Source: an uncultured Chloroflexus sp. (GTDB taxonomy: Bacteria; Chloroflexota; Chloroflexia; Chloroflexales; Chloroflexaceae). Taken from it: a stretch of DNA of 51,931 bases. The first letter of the stretch is position 1; the number at the start of each line of letters is the position of its first letter. Below are positions 1 to 7,200 of the stretch, piece by piece. A model generated the notes under the pieces. The model had not been told where the DNA came from and ran no database searches. It saw only the letters and a program-made list of their open reading frames with translations. The stretch is taken from the NCBI RefSeq assembly GCF_937129525.1, contig NZ_CAKZNK010000022.1, positions 1 through 51,931 on the forward strand, in the 5' to 3' direction. The translations under genes and the position numbers were made by a program.

Positions 1-255
1 ATTCCGGTCATCAGGTTGGGTGTCATCGCGGTAACGATTGGCTCGTTCATCGTTGTCAGGAGAGATGATGCCTGGAATGCGTTGTTGGTCGTTGCCAGTC
101 AAGCTGGTTGGCTGAACAGTCGGCTTGCGTTGAGCTTGTGATAACGACGTAGCTTCTAACCAATGAGCGGCGACGTTGCCACCAAATACGATCAACAATC
201 CCAAACTTACGGCCAGCGCAACCGGGATCAAGCGAGTGTAGCGTTGCGAATTCAT
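1..255 (-). CDS. N-terminal part of a membrane-anchored or secreted protein, cut by the window edge
   Basis: An open frame of 85 codons runs leftward from an ATG at 253-255 to the window edge without a stop. The start is preceded by a good ribosome site (AAGGGGAATGAC before ATG). The protein begins MNSQRYTRLIPVALAVSLGL and continues with LIVFGGNVAAHW, giving a short basic N-terminus and one hydrophobic segment at about residues 9-30, so a signal peptide or an N-terminal membrane anchor. After that comes a polar, Gln/Asp/Arg-rich linker (about residues 35-85), typical of the stretch before an extracytoplasmic domain. The functional domain lies outside the window, so no family can be named. Base composition and the ribosome site make it a convincing real gene. 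Confidence 0.75.
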   Translation of the reverse strand, partial: MNSQRYTRLIPVALAVSLGLLIVFGGNVAAHWLEATSLSQAQRKPTVQPTSLTGNDQQRIPGIISPDNDERANRYRDDTQPDDRN

Positions 256-402
256 GTCATTCCCCTTTCATACAACCAACGCTTCCACTCTTGTAGTCGC
301 GCAGTCCGGCGATAGGTTACGGGCAAGATCGAGGTTGAGTGTTATTGGCTGATGAGGAGAGCAACCCGGCTGAATGTAGCGCAGACGCACGTCAGCATGA
401 CA

Positions 403-436
403 CAACCGCCGAGACACAACGGTATCTCGGCGGTTG
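403..436 (-). terminator. Hairpin downstream of the BMP lipoprotein gene
   Basis: A perfect 12-bp inverted repeat (CAACCGCCGAGA at 403-414, TCTCGGCGGTTG at 425-436) with a 10-nt loop lies 29 bp past the stop of the BMP gene. No U tract follows on either strand, so it is either a weak intrinsic terminator or an RNA 3'-end stabilising hairpin. The rest of 256-464 shows no gene. Confidence 0.5.
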
Positions 437-464
437 CGGTATGGAGCAGGAGGTTTTCAATCAG

Positions 465-2606
465 CTACGGTTGGAACGGCTGCGGGGCAGGAATGGTAGC
501 CGGATCAACATCACCGCTGACCGGATCGACACCGGTCGTCAATTCACCCCTGGTCAATGCGACAAGGATCTCTTCCATGCGACGCTTGACCGCATCGGGC
601 ACGACGCTGGCCGTGTCGTGGTAATCGGCGTAGCCGATACCGCCGTTGGCTGCCTCATACATGGCGATGCCGTTGCCCTTGAAGGTGCCGTTGACGACAG
701 CCTTAATCTGGTCGTACACGGCGACATCGACCCGCTTGATAGCCGAGGAGAGGATCTTGTCGGCGCCGGGGGCGGAGCCGTTGGCGAAGGTGGTCACGTA
801 CTCGTCCTGGTCAACGCCGATGACGTAGACGCCGCGGGCGGCAGCTTCTTTGATAGCGCCCGAACCGGTGGGGCCGCCAGCGCCGAAGATGACATCAGCG
901 CCGTCGCCGATCATCTGCTGCGCCGTGCTGGCGCCAAGGGCAGGGTCGATGAAGGTGGGCAGATAGACGCCGAGCAGGTTAATGTCCGGCTTGACGAAGC
1001 GAGCGCCGTTATCGAAGGCATTCTTGAAGCGCTTGACCGGCGGGATCTCAACCCCGGCAACCACGCCGACGGTGCCGGTCTGGGTCATCATACCGGCCAG
1101 GGCGCCAGCCAGGAAGCCGGCCTGGTCTTCGCGGAACTGCAAGCCGACCAGATTGTCGGTGACGGTGCCCGGCTCGTAGAACTGGTCAACACCGATGAAG
1201 ATCACGTCGGGATGCTCGGCAGCAAACTTCTTGGTGGCATCGGCAATCAGGAAGCCGACGGTAACGATGACATCGAAACCCTCATCGATGAAGGTCTGAA
1301 TATTCTTTTCGTAATCAGCCTGGGCCTGGGTCTCGATGTACTTGTACTCCAGCCCAAACTCTTGCGCGGCTCGCAATGCGCCGAGGTGGGCAAACTCGTT
1401 AAACGTCCCGTCGTTCACCTTCCCCAAATCGGTCACCAGCGCGATCCGGGGCAACTCGATCTCTGACGAGCGGAACGGCTGCGGGGCAGGAATGGTAGCC
1501 AGATCAACATCACCGCTGACCGGATCGACACCGGTCGTCAAAGTACCGTTGGTCAGTGCGGCAAGAATCTGCTCCATCCGCACCTTGACTTCAGCCGGCA
1601 CATCGTCAGCCGTGTCGTGGTAATCGGCGTAGCCGATACCGCCGTTGGCTGCCTCATACATGGCGATGCCGTTGCCCTTGAAGGTGCCGTTGACGACAGC
1701 CTTAATCTGGTCGTACACGGCGACATCGACCCGCTTGATAGCCGAGGAGAGGATCTTGTCGGCGCCGGGGGCGGAGCCGTTGGCGAAGGTGGTCACGTAC
1801 TCGTCCTGGTCAACGCCGATGACGTAGACGCCGCGGGCGGCAGCTTCTTTGATAGCGCCCGAACCGGTGGGGCCGCCAGCGCCGAAGATGACATCAGCGC
1901 CGTCGCCGATCATCTGCTGCGCCGTGCTGGCGCCAAGGGCAGGGTCGATGAAGGTGGGCAGATAGACGCCGAGCAGGTTAATGTCCGGCTTGACGAAGCG
2001 AGCGCCGTTATCGAAGGCATTCTTGAAGCGCTTGACCGGCGGGATCTCAACCCCGGCAACCACGCCGACGGTGCCGGTCTGGGTCATCATACCGGCCAGG
2101 GCGCCAGCCAGGAAGCCGGCCTGGTCTTCGCGGAACTGCAAGCCGACCAGATTGTCGGTGACGGTGCCCGGCTCGTAGAACTGGTCAACACCGATGAAGA
2201 TCACGTCGGGATGCTCGGCAGCAAACTTCTTGGTGGCATCGGCAATCAGGAAGCCGACGGTAACGATGACATCGAAACCCTCATCGATGAAGGTCTGAAT
2301 ATTCTTTTCGTAATCAGCCTGGGCCTGGGTCTCGATGTACTTGTACTCCAGCCCAAACTCTTGCGCGGCTCGCAATGCGCCGAGGTGGGCAAACTCGTTA
2401 AACGTCCCGTCGTTCACCTTCCCCAAATCGGTCACCAGCGCGATCCGGGGCTTACCAGAATCTGTTGCCGCAGTTGTGGGCGTAGCAGCCGGCGCGGCGG
2501 TGGGCGCCGGCGTGGCAGTCGGTTGTGCCGCAGGCTGACCACATGCAGCCAGCATCGGCACAAGTAGCGCAAACAGCGCTACCAGCATTGAGAGAGTCTT
2601 TCGCAT
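465..2606 (-). CDS. BMP/PnrA-family nucleoside-binding lipoprotein with two tandem binding domains
   Basis: Predicted extracytoplasmic substrate-binding lipoprotein, probably for a purine-nucleoside ABC importer (BMP/Med/PnrA family). The start at 2606 is chosen over an upstream frame start because it gives a proper lipoprotein signal (MRKTLSMLVALFALLVPMLAAC, lipobox LAAC with Cys22) and is preceded by AGGAGAAGGCGAC. After a Pro/Ala/Thr linker come two complete BMP domains. Each begins PRIALVTDLGKVNDGTFNE, the family's ligand-loop region, and contains a GVDQ motif. The protein is 713 aa, about twice the usual family length. Domain 1 and domain 2 are identical over about 280 residues and differ only in the last about 45 residues of each unit. 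No ABC permease or ATPase gene is adjacent in the window, so the transporter partner is elsewhere or to the left. Substrate is inferred from the family only. Confidence 0.88.
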   Translation of the reverse strand: MRKTLSMLVALFALLVPMLAACGQPAAQPTATPAPTAAPAATPTTAATDSGKPRIALVTDLGKVNDGTFNEFAHLGALRAAQEFGLEYKYIETQAQADYEKNIQTFIDEGFDVIVTVGFLIADATKKFAAEHPDVIFIGVDQFYEPGTVTDNLVGLQFREDQAGFLAGALAGMMTQTGTVGVVAGVEIPPVKRFKNAFDNGARFVKPDINLLGVYLPTFIDPALGASTAQQMIGDGADVIFGAGGPTGSGAIKEAAARGVYVIGVDQDEYVTTFANGSAPGADKILSSAIKRVDVAVYDQIKAVVNGTFKGNGIAMYEAANGGIGYADYHDTADDVPAEVKVRMEQILAALTNGTLTTGVDPVSGDVDLATIPAPQPFRSSEIELPRIALVTDLGKVNDGTFNEFAHLGALRAAQEFGLEYKYIETQAQADYEKNIQTFIDEGFDVIVTVGFLIADATKKFAAEHPDVIFIGVDQFYEPGTVTDNLVGLQFREDQAGFLAGALAGMMTQTGTVGVVAGVEIPPVKRFKNAFDNGARFVKPDINLLGVYLPTFIDPALGASTAQQMIGDGADVIFGAGGPTGSGAIKEAAARGVYVIGVDQDEYVTTFANGSAPGADKILSSAIKRVDVAVYDQIKAVVNGTFKGNGIAMYEAANGGIGYADYHDTASVVPDAVKRRMEEILVALTRGELTTGVDPVSGDVDPATIPAPQPFQP
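610..1452 (-). repeat. Direct repeat copy encoding the second BMP domain
   Basis: This 843-bp segment matches 1609-2451 at an offset of exactly 999 bp. I found no mismatch by eye, and frames on both strands translate identically in the two copies. Identity stops sharply at both ends, where the flanking coding sequence differs at many positions. Confidence 0.9.
1609..2451 (-). repeat. Direct repeat copy encoding the first BMP domain
   Basis: Partner of 610-1452 (offset 999 bp = 333 codons, so the repeat preserves the reading frame). Between the copies, at 1453-1608, sits the diverged tail of domain 1 and the short linker. Confidence 0.9.
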
Positions 2607-2803
2607 GTCGCCTTCTCCTGATCTACAACGATCGGATCCTTGCAGAAGCGCCATGGGGCGCGCATGGCCCTTCTGTTGTTGACGCGCTCGTTAATGCGTC
2701 CGGTCATTTGCGAGTCGGCGCGATTATAGCATATTTGGCGCAACCTTATCAGAGCGAATGCGTATGATATAATGAGAGCATCGAGTACCGGAGAGGGATA
2801 GCT
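2607..2803. promoter_or_regulatory. Divergent promoter region between the BMP gene and the SPFH operon
   Basis: The region is AT-rich around 2720-2775. On the minus strand TATAAT lies at 2728-2723 and could be the -10 box of the BMP gene, though no good -35 is seen. On the plus strand TTATCA (2746-2751), a 16-bp spacer and TATAAT (2768-2773) form a good sigma-70-type promoter pointing at the SPFH genes. Boxes were found by eye. Confidence 0.5.
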
Positions 2804-2941
2804 ATGGAGATTTCTCTTACGAATGCGATAGATGCGCTATCATTGGCCTCCATTGCATACCGGAGAAGGCATTCTGACTCCTGGATAATGATAACACTCC
2901 AGGTCACGGCAGTTGCAACTTGCGCGAGTTCACTGCACTGA
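2804..2941 (+). CDS. Possible small ORF (45 aa) ahead of the SPFH pair
   Basis: An ATG at 2804 preceded by GGAGAGGGATAGCT opens a 46-codon frame (MEISLTNAIDALSLASIAYR at the start) that ends at 2941, 59 bp before the first SPFH gene. It sits about 30 bp downstream of the best promoter in the region, so it would be the first translated frame of that transcript. I do not recognise the product. It could be a leader peptide, a small membrane-associated protein or chance. The rest of 2607-3000 holds no other convincing gene. Confidence 0.22.
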   Translation: MEISLTNAIDALSLASIAYRRRHSDSWIMITLQVTAVATCASSLH

Positions 2942-3000
2942 TGCCGTGAACTCTTTCGTTTGTAGTTCATAGGTTCACTCAAAGCAGGTGAGGAGGGTCT

Positions 3001-3990
3001 ATGTCGGTACCATTGGGAATTGCGCTTGGGTTGCTGGCCTGGTTTATCGTTCGTTACATCGCATTTAGTTTCTACACCGTTGATCAAAACGAGCGAGCCG
3101 TTGTCACCAGTTTTGGTAAGGCCAAACGGATGCCAGGGCCGCCGGCAGAAGATCCATTTGCCGAATACTTGCGCCCTGAGGAGCGTGAGCGGTATCGCTA
3201 TCCGCAGGTGCAGGTCATTCCACCTGGCGGACCTTACTTCAAGTGGCCTTGGGAACGGGTCTACAAGGTATCAATTGCGACCCAGACGATCAATATGGCG
3301 CTTGATCTGGAAGACCCGACGGCTAATCAGGGTGGGCGAATCCTGGAAGCGGTAACCAAAGATCAGCTCAATGTTGGCCTGAAAGGGCAGATCCGTTATC
3401 GCGTTTCCGAGCGGCATCTCTACGCCTACCTGTTTGGCGTAAAGAATCCGGTCGTGCATGTGATGGGCTATTTCATCTCGATTTTGCGCGAACGGATTGC
3501 CAATTTTTCTGCGCCGGCCAGCGATACGGGCAAGTTGGCCACGATGTCGGGCGATAGCGCCGAAGTCAGTGGGGTTTCGATCAACGATCTGCGCAAGAAC
3601 CTGCGCGATCTCAACGAGCTGATGGATCGCGAGTGTCTATCGTCGGCAGCGCGCTATGGCATCATTCTCGATGCGTCGCTGATCACCGAAATCGACGCGC
3701 CGCCAGAGGTCGAGTCGGCGATGGCCGCAATCAACACTGCCCACAATCAGGTCTCATCAGACATCAGTCTGGCCCAGGCCGCTGCCGATCAGAAGATCGT
3801 GCAGTCGAAGCGAGCGGTCGAGATCGAGACCTTGAAGGTTCAGGCCGAGGTTGAACCGTTGCTGGCGCTGGCCGAGCAGTTGCGCGCGTTAAAGACGAAC
3901 GGTTCGGATGCATTGCAGGCCTATCTGCGCAATGTTCGGTTAGGGCTTTACCAGCAGGCCGAGCGAGTGATTATGGAGGTAGAGCAATGA
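3001..3990 (+). CDS. SPFH/band-7 domain membrane protein (first of a pair)
   Basis: Prohibitin/HflK-like membrane scaffold protein of 329 aa. ATG at 3001 follows GGTGAGGAGGGTCT, a strong ribosome site. An N-terminal membrane segment (about residues 4-26, LGIALGLLAWFIVRYIAF) is followed directly by the SPFH start YTVDQNERAVVTSFGK, the band-7 signature for a protein facing one side of the membrane. The SPFH domain covers about residues 27-250, and a helical Ala/Glu/Gln-rich tail (about 235-329) would form the coiled coil for oligomerisation. An insertion rich in Pro and charged residues (about 43-75) is unlike classical HflK. The gene overlaps the next SPFH gene by ATGA, so the two are coupled, as in HflK-HflC. 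No protease or NfeD gene is adjacent. Role inferred: membrane-domain organisation or protease control. Confidence 0.82.
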   Translation: MSVPLGIALGLLAWFIVRYIAFSFYTVDQNERAVVTSFGKAKRMPGPPAEDPFAEYLRPEERERYRYPQVQVIPPGGPYFKWPWERVYKVSIATQTINMALDLEDPTANQGGRILEAVTKDQLNVGLKGQIRYRVSERHLYAYLFGVKNPVVHVMGYFISILRERIANFSAPASDTGKLATMSGDSAEVSGVSINDLRKNLRDLNELMDRECLSSAARYGIILDASLITEIDAPPEVESAMAAINTAHNQVSSDISLAQAAADQKIVQSKRAVEIETLKVQAEVEPLLALAEQLRALKTNGSDALQAYLRNVRLGLYQQAERVIMEVEQ

Positions 3991-4895
3991 CGTTCATGCT
4001 CTCAACAATAACGGTTGCTGCAATCACATTTGTTCTGGCATTCATTCTCGTGCCCATCTTTTTCGGTCTGCTCCGCGGGCTTGGTTTCTACACCATCGTG
4101 CATGAAGGCACATGTCACGTCTATACCCTCTTCGGTAGCGTGATTGGCGTCTTGCGCGAGCCGGGGCTGGTCATTCTACCCTTCCATCTTGGTGTTAATG
4201 CCTTCCTGATCGGCCTGTTCGGTCGGCGCTATGTCGTTGACATACGACTCGACCAGCGCTATCTGCGCAGCCTGCCGGTCAATTCGGAAGAGGGTGCGCC
4301 TATGGGCATCGGTGTCTGGTATGAAATGTCGATCAGCGATCCAGTGGCCTTTTTGTTCAAGAATGCTGATCCGCAGGGATCGCTGGCGGCAAATGTGAGC
4401 AACGCTGTGGTGCGCACTCTGAGCAATATGCCACTATCCGAGATGCTGGAAAACCGACACGCGATGAGCCAGGCGGTGCGCGCGGAGGTGTCACCAAAAG
4501 CAGCCGATTGGGGGTATCGACTGGGATCGGTCTACATCCGCAAAGTTCACTTCCGTGATCTGAACATGATCCGGCAAATCGAGGCGAAAGTGGTCAACCG
4601 GCTCCGCCAGGTTACCTCGGCAATCCTGCAAGACGGCGCCAACCGGGTGAATGTTATTACCAGCGCGGCTGAGCGGCAGGCGGCAATCGAGTTTGCGCGC
4701 GCGAAGGCAGTGCGGCCACGCATCTTAGGGCAGGCATTGGCCAGAATCGGCGCCGATCCTGAAGTGCGTGATGCGCTGTTTACTATTCTCGAGCTGCAAA
4801 ACCTGACGGAGAGCAAGGCGAGAGTAACGTTGGTGCCGGCGCAAACTGACAGCCGGATCATCCCTGCATTGATGGCATCACGAGACGGGCGGTGA
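3987..4895 (+). CDS. SPFH/band-7 domain membrane protein (second of a pair)
   Basis: Second SPFH-type protein (302 aa), starting inside the last codons of the upstream gene through an ATGA overlap at 3987-3990. The N-terminus (about residues 5-35) is strongly hydrophobic, ending in FFGLLRGLGFYTIVHEGTCH, where the band-7 domain starts. The middle part (about 60-200) keeps the band-7 layout, with LGSVYIRKVHFRD near the end of the domain, and the C-terminal third is helical (ANRVNVITSAAERQAAIEFA). It is clearly diverged from its partner, so this is an old hetero-pair rather than a recent duplicate. The likely partner is the 329-aa protein upstream in a hetero-oligomeric membrane ring. No catalytic residues are expected in this family. 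Transcription probably ends at the hairpin at 4954-4977. Confidence 0.8.
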   Translation: MTFMLSTITVAAITFVLAFILVPIFFGLLRGLGFYTIVHEGTCHVYTLFGSVIGVLREPGLVILPFHLGVNAFLIGLFGRRYVVDIRLDQRYLRSLPVNSEEGAPMGIGVWYEMSISDPVAFLFKNADPQGSLAANVSNAVVRTLSNMPLSEMLENRHAMSQAVRAEVSPKAADWGYRLGSVYIRKVHFRDLNMIRQIEAKVVNRLRQVTSAILQDGANRVNVITSAAERQAAIEFARAKAVRPRILGQALARIGADPEVRDALFTILELQNLTESKARVTLVPAQTDSRIIPALMASRDGR

Positions 4896-4953
4896 TGAGG
4901 CTCGCGCCACCTGTTCGATTGAAGAGTAATTTCTGAACGATCGGCAGGTTAGG

Positions 4954-4990
4954 AGGGACGACAACGATGTCGTCCCTTAATCTAATTTTT
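4954..4990 (+). terminator. Intrinsic terminator of the SPFH operon
   Basis: A 9-bp perfect stem (AGGGACGAC at 4954-4962, GTCGTCCCT at 4969-4977) with a 6-nt loop is followed by TAATCTAATTTTT. It is a good rho-independent terminator, and its right arm overlaps the stop codon of the convergent antitoxin-like gene. Confidence 0.75.
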
Positions 4991-5195
4991 GGCTCTGCTC
5001 AGCCTGCATCGCCAGCGCGCGCAATCGCTCGAACAGCTCGACATTGAGCAAGACAGCCGATGGGTAGCCTTTCTGGGTAATAACGATTGGTTGTCCGCTA
5101 ACCTTTGCGCGGCGAATAAGGGCCGCCAGACTGGCTGCCGCTTGTGAGATCGGCACTACACCTCCCTGCAAGTCAATATTAATTGAGCGAGTCAT
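4977..5195 (-). CDS. Phd/YefM-family antitoxin-like protein without adjacent toxin
   Basis: Small DNA-binding protein of 72 aa resembling Phd/YefM antitoxins. The start at 5195 is chosen over an in-frame start 24 bp upstream because GGAGGAG lies 7 nt before it. The sequence shows the family pattern: an N-terminal strand (MTRSINIDLQGGVVPISQAA), a helix with AALIRRAKVSG, then QPIVITQKGYPSAVLLNVELFERL, which matches the family's PVVVTxxGxPxAVL block. In this family the N-terminal half binds operator DNA and the C-terminal tail blocks the toxin. No toxin frame lies between the stop (4977) and the SPFH operon end (4895), nor within 300 bp upstream. It may be a solitary antitoxin, a remnant, or a regulator. 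Confidence 0.78.
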   Translation of the reverse strand: MTRSINIDLQGGVVPISQAAASLAALIRRAKVSGQPIVITQKGYPSAVLLNVELFERLRALAMQAEQSQKLD

Positions 5196-5237
5196 GTTTG
5201 CTCTCCTCCGCGTTAGCACTGGTGATAGTGTATTTGC

Positions 5238-5266
5238 ATTGTAGCACGTTGTATTCTTTCTGTATA
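5238..5266 (-). promoter_or_regulatory. Predicted promoter of the antitoxin-like gene
   Basis: On the minus strand TATACA (5266-5261), a 17-bp spacer and TACAAT (5243-5238) lie about 43 bp before the start codon. Each box matches the sigma-70 consensus at 4-5 of 6 positions. Confidence 0.5.
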
Positions 5267-5545
5267 GTCTGGGGTTTGACCCGCTTTATCTTACTCATTA
5301 TGACACTTATGTGTATTTGATATGTCAGTTTCTATAATGGAACAGATCCGATACAGGATTATTGTCTGAGCGTGGTACTATATCCTCGATAAACAAATAG
5401 TCGTCTCCGCTGTTAACGCAAACACAGACAGAGTTTTAATACTCTGCCAACGCCTTTCTAACAATCGTCTGCTAAGGTATAGCCAGGCTCAAATGAGAGC
5501 GCGATGAAATAAGAGAACAATCACGATGATGCAAGGAGGACGACT
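5267..5545. other. AT-rich intergenic region upstream of the small heat-shock gene
   Basis: No gene is seen on either strand. A TATAAT box at 5333-5338 could drive the heat-shock gene with a leader of about 200 nt, but no well-spaced -35 was found. A small inverted repeat (CAGAG ... CTCTG near 5430-5448) is present. I looked for the CIRCE heat-shock operator and did not find it. Confidence 0.4.
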
Positions 5546-5977
5546 ATGACGAACATCACCCGCTGGGATCCCTTCCGCGAGATGACTCAACTGCTCGATG
5601 ACACCTTCTTCACCGGTTTCACCGGTGTGCTGCCCCGCAATGGCAGCCTGGTGCCGGCGCTCGATCTGAGCGAGACGGCAGATGCCTATCACGTCGAAAT
5701 GGCGGTGCCCGGCATGACTGCTGATCAACTCAACATCACCTTCGAGAACAATGTGCTGACGATCAGCGGCGAAATTACGCAGAGCAGCGATCGTAAGGAT
5801 CGCCAATATCACGTCACCGAGCGCCGCTACGGTCGCTTCAGCCGCAGCATCCGCCTGCCCAATCAGATCCATCCGGATCGGATTGAGGCTCGGCTTGAGA
5901 ACGGTGTGCTGACGGTAACAGTACCGAAGGCTGAAGAGATCAAGCCGCGCAAGATTGCAGTCAATGTCGCTCACTAG
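5546..5977 (+). CDS. Small heat-shock protein (Hsp20/alpha-crystallin family)
   Basis: ATP-independent chaperone of 143 aa that holds unfolding proteins in the cytoplasm. ATG at 5546 follows GCAAGGAGGACGACT. The N-terminus ITRWDPFREMTQLLDDTF is typical of bacterial class-A Hsp20 proteins. The alpha-crystallin domain spans about residues 36-132, with VPALDLSETADAYHVEMAVPG at its start, the strand LNITFENNVLTISGE, and the hallmark near the end LENGVLTVTVPKAEE (the A-x-x-n-GVL motif). The C-terminal IxI/V-type anchor is represented by RKIAVNVAH. Length and domain order are normal. The gene stands alone with its own terminator. A heat-shock operator was not identified. Confidence 0.95.
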   Translation: MTNITRWDPFREMTQLLDDTFFTGFTGVLPRNGSLVPALDLSETADAYHVEMAVPGMTADQLNITFENNVLTISGEITQSSDRKDRQYHVTERRYGRFSRSIRLPNQIHPDRIEARLENGVLTVTVPKAEEIKPRKIAVNVAH

Positions 5978-6007
5978 TCGTCGCGCCAGCATCACCGGTT
6001 AACTATG

Positions 6008-6050
6008 ACGGCGCGCGGGGAACACTCTCCCCGCGCGCCGTTGTGTTTGT
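6008..6050 (+). terminator. Strong intrinsic terminator of the hsp20 gene
   Basis: A 14-bp perfect GC-rich stem (6008-6021 with 6028-6041, loop 6 nt) begins 31 bp after the stop codon and is followed by the T-rich run TGTGTTTGTCTTG. Confidence 0.85.
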
Positions 6051-6105
6051 CTTGCTCACAGCGACTGCGACAGTCTGCTTTTGACAGGCATTGGCGCTCC
6101 TCACA

Positions 6106-6134
6106 ATGACAGTGATCCCGTAATCGAGTACAAT
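6106..6134 (+). promoter_or_regulatory. Predicted promoter of the E1 alpha/beta operon
   Basis: ATGACA (6106-6111), a 17-bp spacer and TACAAT (6129-6134) match the sigma-70 consensus at 5 of 6 positions in each box. The start codon is about 75 bp downstream of the predicted transcription start. Confidence 0.55.
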
Positions 6135-6213
6135 ATCTTAGTACCCCAAACGCTGGTTGAACAACGGCAACGACTGCCGTGAGAGCGATCGCCTTCACCG
6201 GCAAGGAGACGGC

Positions 6214-7179
6214 ATGAAAGAGATTGATGACGATCTGCTACAGCAAGCCCATTACTGGATGCGCCTGACTCGCGCGCTTGACGACCGCGGCACGTTCCTG
6301 CACAAGCAAAGCAAGATTGTTGGCGGCTATTTTTCGCAAATCGGTCACGAAGCGCTTAGCGTGGCGGCAGCGCTCAATTTAGGCCCTGGCGACATCATCG
6401 CGCCGATGCATCGTGATTTGGGGGCGTACCTGGTGCGTGGCCTCACGCCGCGCCGAATTTTGGCCCAATGGTTGGGGCGCGAAACCGGCGTGACCCGCGG
6501 GCGAGATGCTAATCTTCACGGAATGGGCGATCTTAGTCTGGGAATTATCGGCTTTATCAGCCATTTGCCTGCCTCGACTGGCGTGATTGCCGGCGTTGCC
6601 CACGGGATCAAACTCAAGGGTGAACCGCGGGTAGCGATGTGCTTTTTTGGCGATGGCAGCGCCTCGCAGGGGCTGGCTCATGAGGCGATGAATTGGGCGA
6701 GTGTGTTTAAGCTGCCGATGGTGATCATTTGCGAAAACAATCAGTATGCCTATTCCACCCCGCTCAGCCGCCAGATGGCGATTGAGCATATCGCTCAGCG
6801 CGCCGCCGGTTACAATATGCCGGGGGTGATCGTGGACGGCAATGATTTTGGCGCCGTGTATCTCGCGGTCAAAGAAGCGGTGGCGCGCGCGCGGGCCGGC
6901 GGCGGTCCGACCTTCATCGAATGCAAGACGATGCGTATGCGCGGCCACGCTATTCACGACAATATGGCCTATGTGCCGAAAGAGCTGCTGCTGGAATGGG
7001 AGGCGCGCGATCCGATTATGCGTATCGAGACCGAGCTGCGCGCGCGCGGCCTGCTTGATGATGAGAAGCTGGCGGCATTGTTGGCCCGCATCGAGGCCGA
7101 ACTTGATGAGGCGCAGGCGTTTGCGGAAGCGTCGCCTTACCCTGATCCGGCTACCGTGACCGATGGTGTCTACGCTTGA
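6214..7179 (+). CDS. pdhA: 2-oxoacid (pyruvate) dehydrogenase E1 component, alpha subunit
   Basis: Thiamine-diphosphate-dependent E1 alpha subunit (321 aa). With the beta subunit it decarboxylates pyruvate or a related 2-oxoacid and passes the acyl group to the lipoyl E2. The start at 6214 is chosen because AAGGAGACGGC precedes it and the upstream frame is unlike the family. The TPP-binding motif is visible: GDGSASQG at residues 146-153 ending in CENNQYAYSTP about 30 residues later. The GDG...NN pattern is the family hallmark. The segment MRGHAIHDN corresponds to the phosphorylation-loop region of E1 alpha. The beta-subunit gene follows after 21 bp. No E2 or E3 gene is nearby, so the substrate (pyruvate, acetoin or branched-chain 2-oxoacid) cannot be fixed from context. 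Pyruvate is the most likely. Confidence 0.87.
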   Translation: MKEIDDDLLQQAHYWMRLTRALDDRGTFLHKQSKIVGGYFSQIGHEALSVAAALNLGPGDIIAPMHRDLGAYLVRGLTPRRILAQWLGRETGVTRGRDANLHGMGDLSLGIIGFISHLPASTGVIAGVAHGIKLKGEPRVAMCFFGDGSASQGLAHEAMNWASVFKLPMVIICENNQYAYSTPLSRQMAIEHIAQRAAGYNMPGVIVDGNDFGAVYLAVKEAVARARAGGGPTFIECKTMRMRGHAIHDNMAYVPKELLLEWEARDPIMRIETELRARGLLDDEKLAALLARIEAELDEAQAFAEASPYPDPATVTDGVYA

Positions 7180-7200
7180 ACGGCATCCAGGAGGCAGCTC

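Noticed and set aside
339-2567. Long plus-strand open frames (375 and 316 codons) opposite the BMP gene.
   Set aside because: They are frames antisense to a well-supported lipoprotein, repeat with the same 999-bp period, and have no ribosome site or recognisable domain.
2749-3087. 112-codon minus-strand frame across the SPFH start.
   Set aside because: It overlaps a strong promoter, ribosome site and the start of a conserved gene on the other strand, and its protein has no recognisable features.
4977-5219. Complete toxin-antitoxin module.
   Set aside because: No toxin-like frame is present on either side of the antitoxin-like gene within the available gap.
5196-5545. CIRCE-type heat-shock operator before hsp20.
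   Set aside because: A TTAGCACT half-site appears near 5212-5220, but the second half GAGTGCTAA is absent at the required spacing.
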